Origin: Pseudomonadota bacterium
GTDB taxonomy: Bacteria; Pseudomonadota; Alphaproteobacteria; SHVZ01
DNA: 46,509 nucleotides
Assembly (NCBI GenBank): GCA_016195085.1
Contig: JACQAG010000077.1
Coordinates: 1-46,509, forward strand
Reading direction: 5' to 3'
Within the stretch, counting starts at the first letter, position 1, and each line of letters begins with the position of its first letter. Shown piece by piece: positions 40,483-46,509 of this stretch. The position numbers and the translations under genes are program-made. The notes under the pieces are model-generated. The model was not told where the DNA came from. It made no database searches and worked only from the letters and a program-made list of their open reading frames with translations.

Positions 40483-42180
40483 GTGACTGACCCAATCGGC
40501 CTGGCGCAGGGCTTGACCAATTACGGCGACCCGGACTTCGCCCTCTATCTCCGCCGCTCCTTCGCCAAGTCCATGGGCTACTCCGACGCCATCCTGGCGC
40601 AGCCGGTGGTCGGCATCGTCAATACCTGGAGCGGTTTCAACAACTGCCACCGCCAGGTGCCCGACCTGGTGGAGGCGGTGAAGCGCGGCGTGCTGGCGGC
40701 GGGCGGGCTCCCCATGGTGTTTCCCACGATCTCGTTGGGCGAGGTGTTCCTGTCGCCGACCAGCCTCATGTTCCGCAACCTCATGGCGATCGACACCGAG
40801 GAGATGATCAAGGCGCAGCCGATGGATGCGGTGGTGGCGATCGGCGGCTGCGACAAGACCGTGCCGGCGCAGCTCATGGGTCTGGCCTCGGCCGGCCGGC
40901 CGGCGATCCAGCTTCTGGTCGGGCCGATGCTGACCCATCGCTATCACGGCGAGCGCTTGGGCGCCTGCACCGATTGCCGGCGCTTCTGGGCGAAGTTCCG
41001 GGCCGGCGAGGTCGCCCGCGAGGAGATCGACCGGATCGAAGGCGGCCTTGCCACCACGGCCGGCACCTGCGCGGTCATGGGTACGGCCTCCACCATGGCG
41101 GCGATCGCCGAGACCTTGGGCATGACCTTGCCCGGCACCGCGGCCATTCCCGCCGTCCATGCCGACCGGCTCAGGGCGGCGGAGGCCACGGGGCGCGCCG
41201 CCCTGGAGATCGCGCGAACGAGGCTCACGCCGGACAAGATCATCACCGAGCGCTCGATCGAGAACGCCATCCGCGTGCTCTTGGCCATCGGCGGCTCGAC
41301 CAACGCCATCGTGCATCTAGCCGCCGTGGCCGGCCGCGTCGGCGCCGGCATCGATTTGAAGCGCTTGAACGAGCTCAGCGACACCACGCCGGTCATCGTC
41401 GATCTGAAGCCGACCGGACAGCATTACATGGAGGATCTGTTCGTCGCCGGCGGCATCGGCGCGGTCTTGCGCGAGCTCCGCCCGCTGCTGCACACCGATT
41501 GCCTGACGGTGACCGGCGAGACCTTGGGCGAGCGCCTGGATGCCGCCGATGGCTTCGTCGACCGCGCCGTGGTGCGCCCGCTCACCGACCCGCATCTTCC
41601 CTATGGCGGCCTGGTGGCGTTGTTCGGCTCGCTCGCCCCCGACGGCGCCATCCTCAAGCGGTCCGCCGCCGACCCCAAGCTGTTCGAGCGCGAGGCGAGG
41701 GTGGTGGTGTTCTCATCCCTAGAAGATCTGTCGGCGCGCATCGATGCGCCCGATCTGGAGGTAACACCCGACGACGCGTTGGTCTTGCAGCATGCTGGTC
41801 CCAAGAGTGCCTCGGGCATGCCGGAAGCGGGATACCTGCCGATCCCAACGAAGCTGGCGCGCGCCGGCGTCAAGGACATGCTGCGCATCTCGGATGCGCG
41901 CATGAGCGGCACCGCCTACGGCACCATCGTCTTGCATGTGGCGCCCGATGCGGCGAGCGGCGGCCCCCTGGGCCTGGTCAAGACCGGCGATCGCATCCGC
42001 ATGAGCGTGAACGAGCGCCGCCTCGATCTCCTGGTCGATCCGGCGGAATTGAAGCGCCGCAAGGCCGCGCCGGCGCCCCGGCCCGAGCGCGGCTATCGCC
42101 GGCTTTATTGGGACGAGGTGCTGCAGGCGCCCTTGGGCTGCGACTTCGATTTCCTGAGACGACATCCGACCAGAAGCTGA
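40483..42180 (+). CDS. IlvD/Edd-family dehydratase (sugar-acid or dihydroxy-acid dehydratase)
   Basis: A 565-residue iron-sulfur dehydratase. Conserved features: NTWSGFNNCHRQVPDL (first cluster Cys), AIGGCDKTVPAQL, TAGTCAVMGTASTM, the GGSTNAIVHL motif and the late ISDARMSGTAYGTIVLHV. The length and start resemble sugar-acid dehydratases such as arabonate or xylonate dehydratase more than IlvD of valine synthesis. GTG 40483 is the start, with AGGGAG at 40471-40476. It is followed 10 bp later by an ion channel gene. Confidence 0.92.
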   Translation: MTDPIGLAQGLTNYGDPDFALYLRRSFAKSMGYSDAILAQPVVGIVNTWSGFNNCHRQVPDLVEAVKRGVLAAGGLPMVFPTISLGEVFLSPTSLMFRNLMAIDTEEMIKAQPMDAVVAIGGCDKTVPAQLMGLASAGRPAIQLLVGPMLTHRYHGERLGACTDCRRFWAKFRAGEVAREEIDRIEGGLATTAGTCAVMGTASTMAAIAETLGMTLPGTAAIPAVHADRLRAAEATGRAALEIARTRLTPDKIITERSIENAIRVLLAIGGSTNAIVHLAAVAGRVGAGIDLKRLNELSDTTPVIVDLKPTGQHYMEDLFVAGGIGAVLRELRPLLHTDCLTVTGETLGERLDAADGFVDRAVVRPLTDPHLPYGGLVALFGSLAPDGAILKRSAADPKLFEREARVVVFSSLEDLSARIDAPDLEVTPDDALVLQHAGPKSASGMPEAGYLPIPTKLARAGVKDMLRISDARMSGTAYGTIVLHVAPDAASGGPLGLVKTGDRIRMSVNERRLDLLVDPAELKRRKAAPAPRPERGYRRLYWDEVLQAPLGCDFDFLRRHPTRS

Positions 42181-42190
42181 GGGAGCTCCC

Positions 42191-42895
42191 ATGCCCCAGA
42201 GCAACAGCGAGGGCCTCGCCCGCTGGCGGCTCAAGGCGCAGGATCCGATCCTGACGGTCCTCGCCATCGTGTTTGCGCTCGAGTCGTTTCTGAATCCGGC
42301 CCTCCAGGCCGCCAGCCCCGCGGTGGCGGATCTCTTCAGCAACATCCTGGTGCTGTTGGTGGTGGCCGCCGTGTTCGTGCTGCCGCTGGGCTTTATCGCG
42401 GTCGGTGCCGTGCTGGCGGCGTTCGTCGTCAGCGCCGGCCTTTCCTTGGGCCTGGTTCACCCCTCTCCCGCCGTTGCGGCACATCTGCACGCCGCCTCAT
42501 ACTTCGTTTTCATGGGCGTGCTGATCTTCCTCGTCGGCAAGGCCGTGTTCGCCAGCGGTCGCATCACCTATCATCGCGTGCTCGGCGCCGTCGTGCTCTA
42601 TCTGGCGATCGGCACGATCTTCGTCGGTGCCTACGAGCTCGTCACTTCGCTGGATCCGGGTGCCTTCGCCGGCATTCCCCCAGAGAGCGACCCGCGCGCG
42701 GTTGGTGCCAGCCTCACCTATTTCAGCTATGTGACGCTCACCTCGACCGGCTTCGGCGACATCGCGCCGGTGCATCCGGCCGCCCGCAGCCTGGTCAATC
42801 TGGAAGCCGTCATCGGCCAGGTGTTTCCGGCGACGATCTTCGCCAGGATCGTCACTCTGCAGCTCGCGCCGGGGCCTGGCCAGGATCGATCGTGA
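42191..42895 (+). CDS. Two-pore-helix-type ion channel protein with TGFGD filter
   Basis: A 234-residue integral membrane protein. Hydrophobic segments lie near residues 20-45, 48-80, 103-118 and 128-150. The pore loop reads SYVTLTSTGFGDIAP (180-192), a GFGD variant of the potassium filter sequence (T-V-G-Y-G-D), followed by LEAVIGQVFPATIFARIVTLQ, the last helix. GGGAG sits before ATG 42191. It shares a transcript with the dehydratase, 10 bp apart, and is convergent with the cupin gene (88 bp apart). Potassium transport is inferred. Confidence 0.85.
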   Translation: MPQSNSEGLARWRLKAQDPILTVLAIVFALESFLNPALQAASPAVADLFSNILVLLVVAAVFVLPLGFIAVGAVLAAFVVSAGLSLGLVHPSPAVAAHLHAASYFVFMGVLIFLVGKAVFASGRITYHRVLGAVVLYLAIGTIFVGAYELVTSLDPGAFAGIPPESDPRAVGASLTYFSYVTLTSTGFGDIAPVHPAARSLVNLEAVIGQVFPATIFARIVTLQLAPGPGQDRS

Positions 42896-42983
42896 GGTGC
42901 TCCGGCCTGGCGGGTTCTCAGCGTGGGCTCGCCCGCATGGCCTGGATCATGTCGCCGAACTGCAGGAGATCGAGGGACGCGCT

Positions 42984-43469
42984 TCAGTACTTCTTGCCGT
43001 TCTTGCGGGTGAAGTGGCTGCTGACCTTGGCTGGCGGCAGGTGCAGGTCGACATCGGAATAGTGGCAGGCATCGCCCGCCTCGCGGTTGCCGACCTCGAG
43101 GTAGACCGCGGTCTTGCGGCCGCGATTGATGAAATGGTGACCGTCCGCCTTGCCGGCGGGGAAGCCCGCCGCCATGCCGGGTTTGAGCACCTGCTTGCCG
43201 GCCTCGCTCACCAAGGTGAGCTCGCCCTCCAGCACATAAACGAACTCGTCCTCGCGGGTGTGCCAATGGCGCTGGGAGGACCAGGCGCCGGGCTCGAGCT
43301 CGACCAAGTTGACGCCGAAGGCCTGCAAGCCCACGGCATCGCCCAGCGTCCGCTTCGCGCGGGCCATGCAGGGATCGCGGTAGGGCTTGGGATAGCCCGA
43401 GCCCCGGCGCGGGACAATCGAGCTCGGGTCGAGAGCGGGCAGGCTGAGCTTAGTGCGGGGCTTGGGCAT
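42984..43469 (-). CDS. Cupin-domain protein
   Basis: A 161-residue protein. A cupin double-beta barrel is seen at about 55-135: SQRHWHTREDEFVYVLEGELTLV (H-x-H...E metal motif 1, in parts) and PAGKADGHHFINRG (motif 2 His). The metal-binding His, His, Glu and His residues are all present. Function is unknown; some close relatives have been called transcription regulators or sugar-binding. It ends an operon-like pair with the peroxiredoxin gene 29 bp upstream, with GAGAG before ATG 43469. Confidence 0.85.
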   Translation of the reverse strand: MPKPRTKLSLPALDPSSIVPRRGSGYPKPYRDPCMARAKRTLGDAVGLQAFGVNLVELEPGAWSSQRHWHTREDEFVYVLEGELTLVSEAGKQVLKPGMAAGFPAGKADGHHFINRGRKTAVYLEVGNREAGDACHYSDVDLHLPPAKVSSHFTRKNGKKY

Positions 43470-43498
43470 AGTCGTCCGCTCTCTCCCGGTTCCTCGCC

Positions 43499-44161
43499 TC
43501 AGCCCTTGGGCTGGGGCACGATGCGCAAATAAGGCTTCGGCGACTTCCAGCCGGCGGGATATTTCTGCTTTGCCTGCTCGTCGGAGACCGCCGGCACGAT
43601 GATGACATCCTCGCCCTGCTTCCAATTGACCGGTGTCGCCACCTGGTGCTTGGCCGTCAGCTGGCAGGAGTCCAGGAGCCGGAGCACCTCGTCGAAGTTC
43701 CGCCCCGAGCTCATGGGATAGGTCAGCATCGCCTTGATCTTCTTGTCCGGCCCGACGATGAAGACCGAGCGGACGGTCAGATTGTCGACCGCGGTGCGGC
43801 CCGCCGAGGTGCTTCCGGAGCTCTCCGGCAGCATGTCGTAGAGCTTGGCGACCGCGAGCTCGGAATCGCCGATCATCGGATAGGTCACCTTGGAGCCTTG
43901 CGTCTCCTCGATATCCTTCGACCATTTGACGTGATCGGCGACCGGGTCGACGCTGAGCCCGATGATCTTGGTGTTGCGCTTGTCGAACTCCGGCTTGAGC
44001 CGCGCCATGTAGCCGAGCTCGGTGGTGCAGACCGGTGTGAAGTCCTTCGGGTGGGAGAACAGGATCGCCCAGCCGCTGCCGATCCAATCATGGAACTTGA
44101 TGTCGCCCTGGGTGGTCGTCGCGGAGAAATCCGGGGCGACGGAGTTGATGCGAAGAGTCAT
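43499..44161 (-). CDS. Peroxiredoxin, 1-Cys Prx6-like
   Basis: A 220-residue peroxidase. The peroxidatic Cys45 lies in FTPVCTTELG, and the active-site Thr and Arg positions are present. The Prx6-type long C-terminal region is present (VSDEQAKQKYPAGWKSPKPYLRI). A second cysteine (LLDSCQLT, about 166) is unlikely to be the usual resolving Cys. AGGGAGG just before ATG 44161 supports the start. It reduces peroxides using small thiols or proteins. The divergent MBL-rhodanese gene is 213 bp away, implying a shared stress-response region. Confidence 0.93.
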   Translation of the reverse strand: MTLRINSVAPDFSATTTQGDIKFHDWIGSGWAILFSHPKDFTPVCTTELGYMARLKPEFDKRNTKIIGLSVDPVADHVKWSKDIEETQGSKVTYPMIGDSELAVAKLYDMLPESSGSTSAGRTAVDNLTVRSVFIVGPDKKIKAMLTYPMSSGRNFDEVLRLLDSCQLTAKHQVATPVNWKQGEDVIIVPAVSDEQAKQKYPAGWKSPKPYLRIVPQPKG

Positions 44162-44374
44162 GGGACCTCCCTCGTTCGATTGAGTGTGCCAAGCGATGGG
44201 ATCGCTTGCCGAGCGCGGACGATATCAGCTATCCGCCGCCGGAAACAATTGCGCGGATGCGCCTCCGCGCGATGCGACAATGGGCTAGCTAAATTATCGA
44301 CTTAGCGGAGTTTTTGTTGCCGTCGGACCGCCAAGGGACGGATACTGCCCGGCGTAATCCCGGGGCATCCTTCC

Positions 44375-45445
44375 ATGCTGGTCTTCCGGCAGCTCTTCGA
44401 CCCGCAATCATCCACCTACACCTATCTCCTCGGCGATGGGTCGAGCCACGAGGCGATCCTCATCGATCCCGTCTTCGAGCAGGCCCAGCGCGATACGGCA
44501 CTTCTCCGCGAGCTCGGCCTCAAGCTCGCCCTCACCTTGGAGACCCATGTGCACGCCGACCACGTGACCGGCGCCTGGGCGATCAAGGAGCGCCAGGGCA
44601 GCCGCATCGCGCTGGCGGCGGCGTCCGGGGCCGAGGGCGCCGACCGCTACCTCAAGGATCGCGAGCGGGTGAATTTCGGCCGCCGCTACCTTCAGGTGCG
44701 GCTCACACCCGGACATACGGGCGGCTGCGCCAGCTACGTTCTCGATGACGAGACCATGGCGTTCACCGGCGACTGCCTGCTCATTCGCGGCTGCGGGCGC
44801 ACCGATTTCCAGGACGGCGATGCGCGCTCCCTCTATCGCTCCGTGCATGCGCAGATCTTCTCGCTGCCGGAGACCTGCCTCCTCTATCCCGGACACGACT
44901 ATCGCGGCCTCACGGTCACCAGCGTCGGAGAGGAGCGGCGCTTCAACCCGCGCTTGGGCGGTCAGCTGAGCGAGGACGATTTCGTCGGCTTCATGTGCAA
45001 TCTGGGCCTGGCCCATCCCAAGCAAATGGCGGTCGCCGTGCCGGCCAACCTCAAATGCGGACGACGCGAAGAAGCCGCACCCGCCGCGGTGCCGTCCTGG
45101 GGACCGCTCACCTTCACCTTCGCCGGCATCTGGGAGGTGGAGCCCCATTGGGTCGAAGAGCACTTGCGAGAGGTGCTGGTCCTGGACGTGCGCGAGGAGG
45201 ACGAATATTGCGGGCCGCTCGGCCATATCCCGGGATCGCGGCTCGTGCCGCTGGGAATGCTGGGCGAGGCGGCTTCCGGCCTTCCCCGGGACAAGCCGAT
45301 CGTCGCGGTCTGCCGTGCCGGCGGCCGCTCGGCTCAGGCGACGCAGATCCTGAAGCGCGCCGGTCTCGCCGATGCAGCCAATCTCGCCGGCGGCATGCTG
45401 CGCTGGCGGGCCTTGCGCCTCATCACCGAGGGCGCGGTCGAGTAG
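44375..45445 (+). CDS. Metallo-beta-lactamase fold and rhodanese fusion (persulfide dioxygenase-like)
   Basis: A 356-residue protein. The N-terminal ETHE1-like MBL domain has THVHADHVTG (57-66), LTPGHTGGCASYVL and GDCLLIRGCGRTDFQ, and PGHDYRG. A C-terminal rhodanese domain follows, with nucleophile Cys313 in VAVCRAGGRSAQ. This order matches persulfide dioxygenase-rhodanese fusions that oxidise glutathione persulfide and move sulfane sulfur. ATG 44375 follows no clear Shine-Dalgarno; the intergenic region is 213 bp. It is divergent from peroxiredoxin and convergent with the VWA gene. Confidence 0.92.
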   Translation: MLVFRQLFDPQSSTYTYLLGDGSSHEAILIDPVFEQAQRDTALLRELGLKLALTLETHVHADHVTGAWAIKERQGSRIALAAASGAEGADRYLKDRERVNFGRRYLQVRLTPGHTGGCASYVLDDETMAFTGDCLLIRGCGRTDFQDGDARSLYRSVHAQIFSLPETCLLYPGHDYRGLTVTSVGEERRFNPRLGGQLSEDDFVGFMCNLGLAHPKQMAVAVPANLKCGRREEAAPAAVPSWGPLTFTFAGIWEVEPHWVEEHLREVLVLDVREEDEYCGPLGHIPGSRLVPLGMLGEAASGLPRDKPIVAVCRAGGRSAQATQILKRAGLADAANLAGGMLRWRALRLITEGAVE

Positions 45446-45494
45446 GCGAGCCCTGATCGAGAAGGTCGATGGAAACGGGCACCTGCACGTCGAT

Positions 45495-45597
45495 CGTGCG
45501 TCCTTCGACGAGCTCAGGATGAGGGAGATTGTGCGTCGCAGAAAGATCGGCATGGAAGAAAGAAAAACCTCATCCTGAGCTCGTCGAAGGACGCACG
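45495..45597. repeat. Perfect 30-bp inverted repeat with 43-base centre
   Basis: Arms 45495-45524 and 45568-45597 are perfectly complementary, each containing CTTCGACGAGCTCAGGATGA. It lies between two convergent genes (MBL-rhodanese and VWA), where it may end transcription from both sides. The phrase is a common intergenic repeat of alphaproteobacteria in my memory. Confidence 0.92.
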
Positions 45598-45683
45598 GAA
45601 GCGGTCCAAGACACCATCATGCATTGAGGAATGTCTCGCTCAGGACACGAGGAGTCTATCCGAGCAACGGACGGCTTTTAGCC

Positions 45684-46451
45684 TCACTCCACGCCGCCGA
45701 GATCGGCCAGATGCGCGGGCGCGGCGGGGATCCCGGCGATCTCGGTGATGAGCTTGTTGAGGATGGCGTTGGCGAAATCCTCGTAGCGGGTAATGGCGAT
45801 GACGAAGGCGCCTGGGCCGCCGATGACGTTGTCGCGGTAGTAGATGTCGAGGTCCGGCTCGAGGCTGAGGATCGGCAGACCGTTGATGCCGATGCCGGCG
45901 GCAACCGCTTCGTCGCGCGCCTGGCTCGCCGGCCGCCCGCGGTTATTGGCGCCGTCGCCCGAGACGTCGATGATGCGCCGCCCGGCGGCAAAGCCGCTGG
46001 TGAGATGCAGCCTCACGCCGTGGTCGATGGCGCCGCTGACCGAGGTGCCGCCGCTGAAGAGGTGCCGCGGCGCGGCGGCGATCGCATTGGAGAAGGCCAG
46101 GGCCGAGGCCGTATCCTTGATCAGCGACCATTTGACCACCTCGATGATCATGCCGGGGCCGGTCCACTGAAACATGGTGACGGCGATCGCCTGGTTGCGG
46201 CCGGACCGGATCGCCTGGAGCACCTTCGGATTGGCGAAGGCGGCGGCATAGCCCTGCTTCTGCAGCTCGAAGCGGGCCTGGTTGACGCTGCCCGAGGCAT
46301 CGACCGCAAGCACGAGCTGCAGGTCGGTGGCGGTCCCTTGCGCGTCCGCCCGCAGCACCGGCGCCAGGACGAAGGCGGCGAGGAGGCCGATCAGGACGAC
46401 GCGGCCGAAGCCGGTACGGCCGCGAGGTCGTGGTCTGGCAGGATGGATCAT
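45684..46451 (-). CDS. VWA-domain protein, DUF1194-type, with signal peptide
   Basis: A 255-residue exported protein. A signal peptide (residues 1-38, VVLIGLLAAFVLAPVLRADAQ) precedes a von Willebrand factor A domain. The MIDAS motif DASGS at 51-55 (LAVDASGSVNQARFELQ) and the later VSGDGANNRGRPAS segment are typical of DUF1194. Function is unknown, but VWA domains usually mediate metal-dependent protein contacts. ATG 46451 was chosen from the signal peptide; the Shine-Dalgarno is weak. It converges on the MBL-rhodanese gene. Confidence 0.85.
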   Translation of the reverse strand: MIHPARPRPRGRTGFGRVVLIGLLAAFVLAPVLRADAQGTATDLQLVLAVDASGSVNQARFELQKQGYAAAFANPKVLQAIRSGRNQAIAVTMFQWTGPGMIIEVVKWSLIKDTASALAFSNAIAAAPRHLFSGGTSVSGAIDHGVRLHLTSGFAAGRRIIDVSGDGANNRGRPASQARDEAVAAGIGINGLPILSLEPDLDIYYRDNVIGGPGAFVIAITRYEDFANAILNKLITEIAGIPAAPAHLADLGGVE

Positions 46452-46469
46452 CCGTCACGCCTTTCATGC

Positions 46470-46509
46470 GCGGGCGGGGAGGGTCGGGGGGGGGGTGGGG
46501 CCCCACCCC
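46470..46509. repeat. G-rich sequence with 18-bp palindrome at the window end
   Basis: GGGGTGGGGCCCCACCCC (46492-46509) is perfectly palindromic and follows a stretch like the right arm of the double-hairpin elements (GGGGAGGGTCGGGG). It may be a fourth, partial copy, or an assembly-edge fold-back. Confidence 0.5.

Overview
The window is a GC-rich chromosomal segment, probably from an alphaproteobacterium of the Rhodospirillales type. The main clue is a block of ubiH-like monooxygenase, small ORF, P-II protein, aminotransferase, ftsK, lolA and further on xthA; a P-II gene next to an aminotransferase gene recalls glnZ-aat of Azospirillum. Codon use, ATGA overlaps and the liv, IlvD/Edd and acyl-CoA dehydrogenase families also fit. 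No tRNA, rRNA or CRISPR array was seen. The left edge cuts an hsdM gene and the right edge ends in a G/C-rich palindrome that may be a contig end.

Layout. 1-1054: type I restriction methylase gene broken by an in-frame TAG. 1282-5015: nth, then an orphan peptide-type binding protein with an amidase. 5023-6961 (minus): lipoprotein, bactofilin, EI24/CysZ-like membrane protein. 7058-9399: PfkB kinase overlapping an AmpG-like transporter. 9588-10182: higBA. 10179-12421: glycosyltransferase family 9, macrodomain protein, small exported protein. 12570-23667: housekeeping block (ubiH-like, glnK-like, aminotransferase, ftsK, lolA, class I amidotransferase, ferredoxin-reductase, fumarylpyruvate hydrolase-like, xthA). 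23821-28133: AAC(3) remnant, intradiol dioxygenase, GNAT and PNPOx-like genes divergent from a MocR regulator, hicBA. 28194-35196 (minus): an eight-gene operon reading desaturase, TIM-barrel protein, livG, livF, livH, livM, livK, RidA-like protein; it looks like one import-and-conversion unit for an unknown substrate.

35341-39012 is an unusual mobile element: perfect 17-bp terminal inverted repeats enclose an IS1-family transposase plus cargo, namely a secreted protein, a HigB-like toxin, a HigA-ImmA metallopeptidase fusion, a third tightly linked protein, and a translationally coupled pair of a basic protein and a zinc-ribbon protein. The toxin operon has its own palindrome and promoter and is the best candidate here for a poorly described system. 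39168-46451: acyl-CoA dehydrogenase, IlvD/Edd dehydratase with an ion channel, then cupin, peroxiredoxin and a metallo-beta-lactamase/rhodanese fusion that suggest peroxide and sulfane-sulfur defence, and a VWA protein.

Between genes lie three families of inverted-repeat elements. One, about 106 bp, occurs three times (after ftsK, xthA and the acyl-CoA dehydrogenase), each copy with two internal hairpins whose stem tips change in a compensatory way. All functional calls rest on reading motifs and context by eye; no database search was run.
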